Assembly: GCF_011316935.1 (NCBI RefSeq)
Contig: NZ_WLYS01000003.1
Span: 62,001-126,000 of the forward strand
Reading direction: 5' to 3'
DNA length: 64,000 bases
From: Sphingobacterium chungjuense
Lineage (GTDB): Bacteria; Bacteroidota; Bacteroidia; Sphingobacteriales; Sphingobacteriaceae
Shown here: positions 18,101-25,388 of the stretch, in pieces
How the letters are laid out: each line of letters starts with the position of its first letter
Numbering within the stretch: position 1 is the first letter of the stretch
Program-made: the position numbers and the translations under genes
Notes under the pieces: generated by a model
Seen by the model: only the letters and a program-made list of their open reading frames with translations
Databases searched by the model: none
Told to the model about the DNA's origin: nothing

Positions 18101-18194
18101 ATGTTGCGCCGGCCGCCGCCGCTTGCTTTACGAGCTTTTCAATGGATAGCGTTCCGTAACGAAGACTATGATAAGATCGGCAATTGAGGTACAT
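15138..18194 (-). CDS. Second DnaE-type DNA polymerase III alpha subunit (DnaE2/ImuC-like)
   Basis: This 1018-residue C-family polymerase has an N-terminal PHP domain. It is followed by polymerase blocks HIGRGSGANSIIAYCLGI and PPDFDIDWGWQERD with the catalytic Asp pair, and the third-Asp region EKFDILSQRGIGSI. Helix-hairpin-helix and OB-fold segments come near the C-terminus. The PHP start (MYLNCRSYHSLRYG) lacks the usual metal-binding His-x-His, so proofreading activity is unlikely. It is shorter than replicative DnaE (about 1150-1200) and sits 12 bases behind dinB, the arrangement of inducible translesion cassettes. It is probably error-prone repair synthesis and not the main replicase. Confidence 0.92.
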   Translation of the reverse strand: MYLNCRSYHSLRYGTLSIEKLVKQAAAAGATSLALTDINTVTGIYEFTQKCHQEHIKPVVGMEMRENNELYYILLAKNSRGVGAICQLRTTHNLEETALLPKCPALPDTAVIYTMSKAPEVLGEQEYIGVKPHEINLLIRPQWQRYLPKMVILAPITISNEESYQLHRILRAIDRNVLLSKLHKEDCCRPDEYFLSVQDLLAIFQAYPQIVANTAQLLASCSFDFEYTTPKNKKHFTDGREGDRLLLTELTEKGLLRRYGANNHTLARQRAERELKVIDELNFSGYFLITWDIVQYSNSQGFMHIGRGSGANSIIAYCLGITDICPLELDLYFERFLNLNRKVPPDFDIDWGWQERDIILHYIFDRYGKDHVAFCGTNIAFKYRSIFRELGKVFGLPKEELDALATQSMDQHDTNSVVRKIHHYVNMLEKYPNQRSMHACGILISEEPITQYSALELPPKGFPIVQFDMHVAESIGLEKFDILSQRGIGSINDAVKIIAQNRGITIDIRNTQISKEEALCNDHLARGQTIGCFYIESPAMRGLLRRLKCADYRTLVAASSIIRPGVAQSGMMKEYIFRHNYPDQFEYMHDVFREHLGETYGIMVYQEDVIKIAMHFGGLSAADGDVLRRAMSGKGRSLEALQRVRNNFFDSCAQKGHDPQLSQEVYRQIESFAGYSFCKAHSASYAVESYQSLYLKVYYPMEFMVAVINNQGGFYRTEVYIHEARMSGATIQNPCVNHSDIITTLYGTDVYLGFMHLQGLESKLADQIVAQRLKHGAYISLEDLLRRVPMGIESIQTLIFIGALRFTGKSKSELLVHARLLLVSFKPQTQQPVLLHEPAREYTLPKLERSAFEDAFDEIELLGFPTSCSPFDLLQTRYRGTVMVNELTQQHKKQVKMLAYLISRKHVPTKRGTMYFGTWVDVQGNYFDTAHFPDSLANYPFKGGGCYLLLGIVEVDYHFPTITIHKMAKMAFIPDPRYAYDQKRQYDTQRRIQEDVSMTNRKPYPQAHEVNLPRQKMR

Positions 18195-18206
18195 AAGCGT
18201 TCGGGA

Positions 18207-19391
18207 TTAATGTTCAGGATTTTCCTGTTTGCTGAATTTTGGGTTTTCCAATTTCTTAACTCCTCCGGCACGATTTACTTTATCGTATCCGAAGCGTGTT
18301 TTTATCTGATCCATCGCTTGGTAGAGCGCCACCATTTCCTGTGTATCTTCAAATAGATTGATTTGTAAGCTACCGCGCACCAAGTTGGTGAAACGCACGC
18401 CGATCAGTCGAATGCGCATACGTCGATTATATAGTTTATCGAAAAGTTCCAAAGCACAGCACGATAAGGTATGATCGGCCGAGGTATAAGCCACGCGGCA
18501 TTGTCTAGTTTCGGTATCGAAATTTGCATAACGTAGCTTGATCACCACGGTAGAGGTAAGCCATTGTTCGGTGCGTAGCTGATAAGCCAGCTTTTCGACC
18601 ATACTGCCGATAATACTTCGCAATTTTACCAAGTCAATGGTATCTGTACTGAAAGTATTTTCTGTCGAAATGGATTTCCGTTCGGAATAAGCTTGCACCG
18701 GATTACTATCTATGCCATTGGCTTTTTTCCAAAGATCCAGTCCATTTTTCCCAATCATTTGCTGCAGCACTTCAACCGGCATATCGGCCAAGGTGTGAAT
18801 TTGGCGAATGCCAATGCGCGATAGCAATTGAAAAGTACTATCGCCAACCATTGGAATCTTTCGGATGGATAGCGGATTGAGAAATGGCCGCACGCTATTG
18901 GCTTCGATTTGCTTACGACCGATTGGTTTGGCTTCGCCCGTACCAATCTTCGCTACGGTTTTGTTGACCGAAAGGGCAAAACTAATCGGTAAGCCTGTCT
19001 CCTTGGTGACGCGCTGTGCCAATTCTTCTGTCCAGCGGTATGCCCCAAAAAAACGATCCATGCCTGTTATATCCAAGTAATGCTCGTCAATGCTTGCTTT
19101 CTCTACCACGGGCGATTGCTCTTCGATAATCTCGGTAACCGTGTGCGAAAGTTGGGAATACATTTCCATATCTCCTTTGATGACTTTGGCTTCCGGACAT
19201 AATCGTAAGGCCATTTTGATGGGCATAGCCGAACGCACACCATAATAACGTGCTTCGTACGAACAAGATGCAACTACACCACGATCCCCACCACCGATAA
19301 TGACAGGGGAACCGTACAACTCGCTGTTTTTCAACCGTTCGCAAGACACAAAGAAGGTGTCCAGATCCATATGTACAATGGCGCGTTCCAT
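18207..19391 (-). CDS. dinB: DNA polymerase IV-type Y-family polymerase
   Basis: The product has 394 residues from the ATG at 19391, which has a good Shine-Dalgarno-like GAAAGG six bases upstream; an ATG two codons earlier and a TTG further up are less likely. The start IVHMDLDTFFVSCERL holds the first catalytic Asp (Asp9), and KASIDEHYLDITG gives Asp102-Glu103, so the active site is intact. It is thus a true translesion polymerase and not a catalytically dead ImuB. Finger/little-finger regions follow, and the last 20 residues are basic. It is co-transcribed with the DnaE-type polymerase and divergent from an XRE regulator. Confidence 0.94.
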   Translation of the reverse strand: MERAIVHMDLDTFFVSCERLKNSELYGSPVIIGGGDRGVVASCSYEARYYGVRSAMPIKMALRLCPEAKVIKGDMEMYSQLSHTVTEIIEEQSPVVEKASIDEHYLDITGMDRFFGAYRWTEELAQRVTKETGLPISFALSVNKTVAKIGTGEAKPIGRKQIEANSVRPFLNPLSIRKIPMVGDSTFQLLSRIGIRQIHTLADMPVEVLQQMIGKNGLDLWKKANGIDSNPVQAYSERKSISTENTFSTDTIDLVKLRSIIGSMVEKLAYQLRTEQWLTSTVVIKLRYANFDTETRQCRVAYTSADHTLSCCALELFDKLYNRRMRIRLIGVRFTNLVRGSLQINLFEDTQEMVALYQAMDQIKTRFGYDKVNRAGGVKKLENPKFSKQENPEH

Positions 19392-19415
19392 TATCATCCT
19401 TTCTATTATTTTTAA

Positions 19416-19423
19416 CAAACTTA
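19416..19423 (-). promoter_or_regulatory. Candidate -7 element of the dinB-dnaE operon
   Basis: On the minus strand this reads TAAGTTTG, an exact match to the Bacteroidota -7 consensus TAnnTTTG, 24 bases ahead of the chosen dinB start. No clear TTTG -33 box was found at the usual distance. Confidence 0.45.
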
Positions 19424-19428
19424 CTAGG

Positions 19429-19438
19429 TTTAGCTAAA
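19429..19438. promoter_or_regulatory. 10-bp palindrome, candidate operator between dinB and the XRE gene
   Basis: TTTAGCTAAA is a perfect palindrome just upstream of the candidate dinB -7 element and 34 bases before the XRE start. Its place suggests an operator for the divergent XRE repressor, or another damage-responsive regulator. This is inference from position only. Confidence 0.35.
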
Positions 19439-19472
19439 AATATTAGTATTATTGTTGTTCCAAATTAGGACA

Positions 19473-19712
19473 ATGTTGTATCTATCTGAAAACATACGCT
19501 ATCTACGATCCAAAGCGGGCAAGTCACAGCGAGCCCTAGCCGAGCAGCTTGGGATTACGCGTGCACGCTACTCGAAGTATGAGTATGGTACCGCAGAGCC
19601 GCCTTTGGAAATTTTATTGAAAATATCGGATTATTACCACGTTACGATCAATGTGTTGATCGCGGTATCCATACCAGATTGTTTAACTGTTAGACAACAT
19701 CAAGAGCAATAA
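19473..19712 (+). CDS. XRE-family helix-turn-helix regulator
   Basis: The product has 79 residues from the ATG at 19473 (the frame is open to a TTG at 19452). It is a single HTH_3 domain: the core KAGKSQRALAEQLGITRARYSKYE gives the two DNA-contact helices, and the rest (PPLEILLKISDYYHVTINVL) completes the Cro/C1 fold. There is no protease or ligand domain, so it is not LexA. It is divergent from dinB with 81 bases between the starts, the usual place for a regulator of the mutagenesis cassette and of itself. Confidence 0.85.
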   Translation: MLYLSENIRYLRSKAGKSQRALAEQLGITRARYSKYEYGTAEPPLEILLKISDYYHVTINVLIAVSIPDCLTVRQHQEQ

Positions 19713-19736
19713 TGGGAGAGTAGTGTAAGAGTGTTA

Positions 19737-20882
19737 TTAAAAATAGTAACCTAAGTTGATGTTGAACCTTCCTTGTAATTTAGCATCTGGATTACCTCGG
19801 CTAAAATCATCGACAAAATTGCCTCCGAACCAAGAATGGTTGTATCCAGCAGCATATTCTACGTAGGTGATTACTGGGCCTATATTAGCGCGTACACCGG
19901 TGACATTCATATAAGAGTTTTCAAAAGCTCTACGCGCTTTTTGCATGTAGCCAAAATCATTATAAGCAGTAAGTTGTTTTAATATTCCTCGATTTATATC
20001 CATACGTCTAGACACACCAAATGTATACAGATTAAAATTTGTTGCGACTTCGTAGGCAGATCCATAAGCTGCCATTTCAATCACTTCATTGGATTCGCCT
20101 TCCGCATTTCGGGGATTCATCACGGCATGTACAAAGCTCGCTTTGAGATTCCACTTTCGGTAATCTGCCTCATAGGCCAATGCGCCAGCATAATGATTAC
20201 CTACTTCTTGCGTATCCATATTATATATCCCACCATATTGTCCGGAAATACCGATGCGTTGTTTGACCGCTCCCAGCGTCTTATAAACAAGATTACCATT
20301 TACCTGATTGTTCTTTTTATTGCGCCCTACAACATCATAGGCAAAACGACTATATGAAAGTTCTACATCTCCGCCCACATCCAATGTTTCTGCATTTTTG
20401 AAGAAAGCGATATCATAATCCCAATGTTCCTTTCGGCGCAGGTATCGAATACCCATGTCATAATTATCTTCCAAACCAACATAATAGCCGATATTGAAAA
20501 ACCAATTGTTAGAGGCATAAGGCTGGAGTCCAAAAGGAACAGAAGCCAACCCGACCTGAATCTGCTCGCCTTCCCGAAATTCATATCCCATCCAAGCATG
20601 CTTTAAAAATCCACCTCCAAAAGAAGCAGCATACTGTCGATACTCAGCGTCTAGCAACACTTTCTTATAAGCCGCTTTTACATTTAGGAGTAATACATCG
20701 TAGAGAATAGCTCCACCTTGATCGCGCTGCTGCTGATCCCAAGAGTTGTACAAGTAATTGAAACGCAACGCACCTCCAAGATGGACTTGTAAAGAGTCTT
20801 GGGCGATCGAAGGTTTAGATAACATAAAACATACTAGTGAAAGTACGATGTACTTCACCGCTGGTAAAAAATAGTTTGGCAT
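19737..20882 (-). CDS. Outer-membrane porin-like protein
   Basis: The product has 381 residues from the ATG at 20882. A signal peptide ends near IAQD, and the body is composed of amphipathic beta strands (LRFNYLYNSWD, LNVKAAYKKVLLDAEYRQY, WNLKASFVHAVM) ending GRFNINLGYYF with a terminal Phe. This is the pattern of a monomeric or trimeric porin (OprO/P- or carbohydrate-porin-like), with a conserved-looking VGLASVPFGLQPYASNNWF segment. The substrate is unknown. It is convergent with the XRE gene and has no close operon partner. Confidence 0.75.
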   Translation of the reverse strand: MPNYFLPAVKYIVLSLVCFMLSKPSIAQDSLQVHLGGALRFNYLYNSWDQQQRDQGGAILYDVLLLNVKAAYKKVLLDAEYRQYAASFGGGFLKHAWMGYEFREGEQIQVGLASVPFGLQPYASNNWFFNIGYYVGLEDNYDMGIRYLRRKEHWDYDIAFFKNAETLDVGGDVELSYSRFAYDVVGRNKKNNQVNGNLVYKTLGAVKQRIGISGQYGGIYNMDTQEVGNHYAGALAYEADYRKWNLKASFVHAVMNPRNAEGESNEVIEMAAYGSAYEVATNFNLYTFGVSRRMDINRGILKQLTAYNDFGYMQKARRAFENSYMNVTGVRANIGPVITYVEYAAGYNHSWFGGNFVDDFSRGNPDAKLQGRFNINLGYYF

Positions 20883-21079
20883 CAATATATTAGTAAAAGA
20901 CAAATAGTATTTGCAGCATTAAAATTAATTATAAATTTAATTTTAATGTAATTTTATATAATATTTATCAATTATTTTTTCCGCGTAAGATTCTGTATAA
21001 GTATAAATACCTAAAAACTTGTATGTGTTAAACAAGAAATCATCCATGCTGTTTTTTCTATGAACAATAAAATAAGATT

Positions 21080-21304
21080 ATGAACAGAAAGAACTATGTA
21101 TTAGGAATATTAGCAGCTGCTGTGTTGGCGCTGAGTGCTTGCAACAATCATCCTCGTGAAGAAGCAGAACAACCACGTATGCCAGAAGATCGCACGTTAG
21201 ATCCTCATGAGGCACCATCTTCTACGACAGATACAGCTCATCGTGATACGATGCCTACAGCAGATACACTTAATACCAGAAATCCTGCTCAGCCAAATTT
21301 TTAA
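21080..21304 (+). CDS. Small lipoprotein of unknown function
   Basis: The product has 74 residues: an N-terminal signal with lipobox LSAC (Cys21), then a short Pro/Glu/Thr-rich, probably disordered tail with DTAHRDTMPTADT-type sequence. It is a single gene followed by a strong inverted repeat. Its function is unknown; such short acidic lipoproteins are common in Bacteroidota and poorly conserved. Confidence 0.75.
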   Translation: MNRKNYVLGILAAAVLALSACNNHPREEAEQPRMPEDRTLDPHEAPSSTTDTAHRDTMPTADTLNTRNPAQPNF

Positions 21305-21332
21305 TCAGCAGATAAGGTATATGGCGATATTA

Positions 21333-21378
21333 ACATCTTCCGATCAGCTCAAAATAAGCGAAGCTGATCGGAAGATGT
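21333..21378. terminator. 17-bp perfect inverted repeat at the tail of two convergent genes
   Basis: Bases 21333-21349 pair exactly with 21362-21378 around a 12-base loop. It follows the small lipoprotein gene (plus) and overlaps the final codon region and stop of the radical SAM gene (minus). There is no T-run on either side, so it may be a bidirectional terminator or an mRNA 3' end stabiliser. Confidence 0.6.
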
Positions 21379-22416
21379 AGATCGTCTAAAATGTGTTTTA
21401 GAAAACGAATGAGTATCCTGATTAAGCCCACATTTTCGAGCATGTAATTTAAAATTGTCTTTGATGATTTGGGCAATATTTCCCGAACCACGCATACGAT
21501 TCCCAAACGTGCTATTATTCAATTGTCCATGGTGGCAAGATGCAATTTGATGCAAGATTTTATCCGCCCGATCGGGATAAGTTTTTTCCAACCAGTCTTT
21601 AAAAAGTACCGCAATTTCTCCATTTAACCGTACAATGGTATAACCTGCCCAACGAGCACCATGATCACTGGCTGCCTGCAATACCGCTGGTATTTCATGA
21701 TCCGTTAATCCCGGAATAATCGGTGCACACATAATTCCCGTAGGAATTCCTCGCGCACTCAGCTCTTCCAATGTCCGGAGCCGCTCGCGCGCTGTGGCAG
21801 TTCTGGGTTCTAGTTTTTGCCGCGTCGCTTCTGTTAATGAGTTGATCGACAGATAAACGGCACACAGTTGCTTTTTTGCCATCTCTTCCAAAATGTCCAT
21901 ATCGCGTTTTACCAAGCTATTTTTGGTGATGATGCCTATAGGTTGCCCATGATCCAAAGCGATTTGAAGTATCTGACGGGTAAGCTGGTATTTGCGTTCG
22001 ATGGGTTGGTAACAATCGGTATTTCCAGAGAGTGAAATAGTATCTGCTTGCCAAGATTTTCTGCTGATAAACTCTTGGAATAATGCTGGAGCATTTTCTT
22101 TAACCAAAATCTTGCTTTCGAAATCAATGCCGGCACTATATCCCCAATATTGATGCGAATTGCGAGCATAACAATATATGCAACCATGCTCACAGCCTTG
22201 ATAAGGATTGGCCGAATAAGCCATGCCCACATCCGGGCTATCGACCTTATTCACTAAAGTTTTGGGATGTACTGTTGTTTGAAAAGTGCGCGTAGGTTCT
22301 TCTTCCCATTCGTCAATACCTTCCACATGGTGCTGCCCATATTCATTTGTAAAAAAACGATTCTGTGGATTGTATTGAGCACCTCTGCCTTTGGTATAGT
22401 GTTTCATATTGCGCAT
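21349..22416 (-). CDS. PA0069/Rv2578c-family radical SAM protein
   Basis: The 355-residue protein has the cluster-binding motif C-x3-C-x2-C in GCEHGCIYCYARN, the Elp3/SplB-like core with FESKILVKENAP, and DTISLSGNTDCYQPIERKY. This matches the PA0069 family related to spore photoproduct lyase and found in non-sporing bacteria. The substrate is unknown; a DNA- or RNA-repair role is speculative. It is a monocistronic leftward gene. The final residues (SSDQLRLF) are encoded next to or within the inverted repeat at 21333-21378. An ATG three codons downstream (22407) is also possible. Confidence 0.88.
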   Translation of the reverse strand: MRNMKHYTKGRGAQYNPQNRFFTNEYGQHHVEGIDEWEEEPTRTFQTTVHPKTLVNKVDSPDVGMAYSANPYQGCEHGCIYCYARNSHQYWGYSAGIDFESKILVKENAPALFQEFISRKSWQADTISLSGNTDCYQPIERKYQLTRQILQIALDHGQPIGIITKNSLVKRDMDILEEMAKKQLCAVYLSINSLTEATRQKLEPRTATARERLRTLEELSARGIPTGIMCAPIIPGLTDHEIPAVLQAASDHGARWAGYTIVRLNGEIAVLFKDWLEKTYPDRADKILHQIASCHHGQLNNSTFGNRMRGSGNIAQIIKDNFKLHARKCGLNQDTHSFSKTHFRRSTSSDQLRLF

Positions 22417-22426
22417 CTCTATGAAA

Positions 22427-22434
22427 CAAATATA
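22427..22434 (-). promoter_or_regulatory. Candidate -7 element of the radical SAM gene
   Basis: The minus strand reads TATATTTG, matching TAnnTTTG, ten bases before the ATG at 22416. The transcript would have a very short leader. No -33 box is convincing. Confidence 0.42.
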
Positions 22435-22451
22435 CTAATATTTTTAGCAAT

Positions 22452-24518
22452 CTATTGCGTCAATTCTTTAAGATATTGATGGATTTTCCACTGCGAACGA
22501 TAAGATTCCTGTTCATCTTCTACATATTCATTGCTCAGATTTTCATCCAGCAGTCTGGCTTTCACATTATCTTTCAGCTGTATATTCAGCATATCTTTCA
22601 ACTGTTTTTTAATGTCCGGAGCGGTAATATGGATAGCTGCCTCAACGCGATGATCCAAATTGCGAGTCATCCAGTCGGCAGAGGAGATGTAGATATCTTC
22701 CTTGCCGCCGTTGTAGAAGTACATAACGCGTGCGTGTTCTAAATATTCGTCTATAATACTGATTGCCCGAATAGGTTGTTTGAAACGTTTTTGATTGATT
22801 GCACAATAAATACCACGCACAATCAAGTCGATTTCTACACCGACTTCGGCAGCCTCATATAGTTTCTTGATCAAATCCTTGTCGCTTAGTGAATTCACCT
22901 TCACGATCATATGTCCTTTGCGGCCAGCGCGCACTTCAGCGATCTCCTTATCGATGTAGATCACCAATTTGTTGCGCATCGTAGTGGGGCATACCAACAA
23001 TTGTTTGCAGGCAGATAGCTGATGATCCAGATCTACTTTTGGCTTCTCCAAGGCATTAAACACCTTATTGATATCAGCCATAATCCGGCGATCGCTGGTC
23101 ATCACGCAATAATCACCATACAGTGCTGCTGTTTTTTCATTGATATTTCCCGTGCTTACAAAACCATACTGAATGGTTTTTTCGTTTGCGCGCTTTTTTA
23201 TCACACATAGTTTGGCGTGCACTTTTTTGTTTGGTATACCCAATAATACCCGAATACCTTCCATTTCGAATCGATCTTTCCATTCGAGATTGTGCTCCTC
23301 ATCAAATCGGGCACGCAGCTCCACCATCACAGTTACTTCTTTACCATTGCGCGACGCATTGACAAGCGCATTAGCAATTTTAGAATTGGTTGCCATGCGG
23401 TAGATCGTGACGCGAATAGACTTCACATCCGGGTCCATCGCGGCTTCGCGAAGCAAATCAATGACAGGATCAAAAGTATGATAGGGGAAGGAGAGTAACA
23501 CGTCTTTTTTCGTAATCACATCGGTAATACGCTTTCCTTCCACAAAAGCGGGATGATCAAAAGAAGTACGCTCAGCGGGCTTGGTATATGCCTTAAACAC
23601 GTCTGGAAAATCCATAAAATGTTTGAAATTATGAATTTTCTGCCCTGGGATGATGCTATCTTTCTTACTTAAGTTGAGTTTTTTGATTAAAAACTCAACC
23701 AAATTGGTATCCATGTTTTTGTCAAAAACAAAACGCGTTGGCTTTCCTTTACGCCGATTTTTGACAGCTTTCGTGATTTTTTCTACCAAACTGGTATTGA
23801 CATCGTTGTCTAGATCAAAATCAGCATCTTTACTAATTTTAAATGCATGCGCATGAAATTCATCAAACCCAAAATAAGAAAAGATATGCGGCAGATTGAC
23901 TTTGATTACATCTTCTAACAAGACCACCACTTTGTCGTTTTTGCGCTCGGAGGGAACGATTAGAAATCGACCAACTACACGAGTAGGCAACTCGATGATT
24001 GCAAACTTTGTCTCGTAGAGCCATTGCGACTTCTTCATGGCAATACCAAGATAAAGACTTTTATCGCGGAGATAGGGCATGGGGCGTACGTCATCCAGCA
24101 ATAGTGGGATGATATTACTTTCTACCTTCTCACTGTAGTAGTTTTTGACGAAAGCGATCTGCTCCTCGCTCAGCTCATCAGCAGAAGTGATAAAGGTATT
24201 TTGTTTGGCCATTTCTTTCCGGACATTTTTCCAGATCTGGTCAAACTTCTTTTGTTGTCGGACGACAATATTATGTACTTCTTCCAAGATCACCGATGGA
24301 TCGTCAAAAAAAGAGGACATCGCCGTCTTGTCTTTGATTTCCGACGACCGTTTTAAACCTGCTACTCGCACCCGAAAGAATTCATCTAAATTATTGGAAA
24401 ATATTCCCAAAAATTTGATGCGCATCGATAGTGGAACACTCGGATCTGCCGCTTCTTGTAAGACGCGCGCATTAAAACTTAACCAACTGATATCTCTTGG
24501 ATTGTACTTTTTAGACAT
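22452..24518 (-). CDS. ppk1: Polyphosphate kinase 1
   Basis: The 688-residue enzyme polymerises ATP gamma-phosphate into polyphosphate. The N-terminal block is YNPRDISWLSFNARVLQEAAD. The core holds LLSFPYHTFDPVIDLLREAAMDPDV and the catalytic region NKKVHAKLCVIKKR, containing the phosphorylated His, then FVSTGNINEKTAALYGDYC. The C-terminal PPK domain carries IVRGIYCAIN and the ISSADWMTRNLDHRVEA motif. Size and motifs are standard. It is the first gene of its leftward unit; the radical SAM gene lies 35 bases behind it and may be co-transcribed. Confidence 0.97.
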   Translation of the reverse strand: MSKKYNPRDISWLSFNARVLQEAADPSVPLSMRIKFLGIFSNNLDEFFRVRVAGLKRSSEIKDKTAMSSFFDDPSVILEEVHNIVVRQQKKFDQIWKNVRKEMAKQNTFITSADELSEEQIAFVKNYYSEKVESNIIPLLLDDVRPMPYLRDKSLYLGIAMKKSQWLYETKFAIIELPTRVVGRFLIVPSERKNDKVVVLLEDVIKVNLPHIFSYFGFDEFHAHAFKISKDADFDLDNDVNTSLVEKITKAVKNRRKGKPTRFVFDKNMDTNLVEFLIKKLNLSKKDSIIPGQKIHNFKHFMDFPDVFKAYTKPAERTSFDHPAFVEGKRITDVITKKDVLLSFPYHTFDPVIDLLREAAMDPDVKSIRVTIYRMATNSKIANALVNASRNGKEVTVMVELRARFDEEHNLEWKDRFEMEGIRVLLGIPNKKVHAKLCVIKKRANEKTIQYGFVSTGNINEKTAALYGDYCVMTSDRRIMADINKVFNALEKPKVDLDHQLSACKQLLVCPTTMRNKLVIYIDKEIAEVRAGRKGHMIVKVNSLSDKDLIKKLYEAAEVGVEIDLIVRGIYCAINQKRFKQPIRAISIIDEYLEHARVMYFYNGGKEDIYISSADWMTRNLDHRVEAAIHITAPDIKKQLKDMLNIQLKDNVKARLLDENLSNEYVEDEQESYRSQWKIHQYLKELTQ

Positions 24519-24537
24519 GTAATGTGCTCTATTGCTC

Positions 24538-24545
24538 CAAAATTA
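24538..24545 (-). promoter_or_regulatory. Candidate -7 element of ppk1
   Basis: The minus strand reads TAATTTTG, matching TAnnTTTG, 19 bases ahead of the ppk1 ATG. A -33 TTTG at the right distance was not found. Confidence 0.4.
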
Positions 24546-24578
24546 GTCCTTGCATGTGTGCATAATATTAAGATAATG

Positions 24579-24731
24579 TTAATTCAATTTTTTCCCAGAT
24601 TCAATCAGCTCGCAAGCAATTGCCCGTGCCAATGACACCGATGGTGCATTTTTTTTCTCAGATTTCTGTCTGATGAAAGGATGCTTCGATGCATTGCTAT
24701 CGGAATGAGATAGTTTTTTCTTACGCCACAT
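24579..24731 (-). CDS. Possible small basic protein (50 residues)
   Basis: From the ATG at 24731 this encodes a Lys/Ser-rich peptide, starting MWRKKKLSHSDSN and ending LARAIACELIESGKKLN, with no membrane segment. It fills part of an otherwise empty 400-base gap and is on the strand of ppk1. There is no motif I recognise, and the start has no clear ribosome site, so it may be spurious. Confidence 0.35.
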   Translation of the reverse strand: MWRKKKLSHSDSNASKHPFIRQKSEKKNAPSVSLARAIACELIESGKKLN

Positions 24732-24925
24732 GTTTACTAGGTTTATAACCAATATCTGATCGATTGGTTTCGTAAATACGCTCAATACTTATGCTAAATA
24801 TAAGACATAATCAGCAACTCTTTGTCTGCAATGTAAAATTTATATAGGATTATCATTATATCCTTTACTTATCGAAACAATCTGTGGGTAGTAGTGTCCG
24901 ATAAACACTATATTTGGCTATTGAT

Positions 24926-25303
24926 ATGGTTACTAAGATAATTCATCTTCTGTCGCTACTTAGTTTTCTCAATATGCTCACCTTTGATAAGAGTCGGCAT
25001 ATGGAAATACTATTTGGGCAATCAGAAATGGTGACCGACACCCTAGTCGAGTTTATCTTAGAGGACATCATGCATATCGACGGTGACCCGATTTGCGATC
25101 CCGACGATCCAGAAATTGTATACGAAGATTTTCGTGATATTAATCAAGAAGTAACGGCTATACTCCCCGTATTTTTATTTTTTGCTGGTTACTTATTTTC
25201 TGATGTCGGCAACTTTCGGCAACATGATCACCCAGATTACGTATCTAAGATGCGATCCATCCCGGAGTACTACACCTTTCTGTACAGACTAAGGCCATTC
25301 TAA
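24926..25303 (+). CDS. Small protein of unknown function
   Basis: The product has 125 residues from the ATG at 24926 (a TTG at 24914 also keeps the frame). It has a short hydrophobic N-terminus, an acidic middle (HIDGDPICDPDDPEIVYEDFRD), and one hydrophobic stretch (ILPVFLFFAGYLF) that could be a membrane segment. No family was recognised. It lies upstream of the efflux adaptor on the same strand, 85 bases away, without evidence of a shared role. Confidence 0.5.
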   Translation: MVTKIIHLLSLLSFLNMLTFDKSRHMEILFGQSEMVTDTLVEFILEDIMHIDGDPICDPDDPEIVYEDFRDINQEVTAILPVFLFFAGYLFSDVGNFRQHDHPDYVSKMRSIPEYYTFLYRLRPF

Positions 25304-25331
25304 ATTCTTTCCAGATTCTTATTTTATTATT

Positions 25332-25350
25332 GCCCACAATGACCGTGGGC
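25332..25350. repeat. Small inverted repeat before the efflux operon
   Basis: A 6-bp GC-rich stem (25332-25337 with 25345-25350) with a 7-base loop lies between the 125-residue gene and the RND adaptor. It could be a weak terminator or a regulator site; no T-run follows directly. Confidence 0.3.
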
Positions 25351-25388
25351 GAACCATGTACATTTTAGTTTTTTTACCGTAATTATTT

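Noticed and set aside
18207..19391. ImuB (catalytically dead Y-family member)
   Set aside because: The catalytic Asp9 and Asp102-Glu103 are intact, so DinB is the better name.
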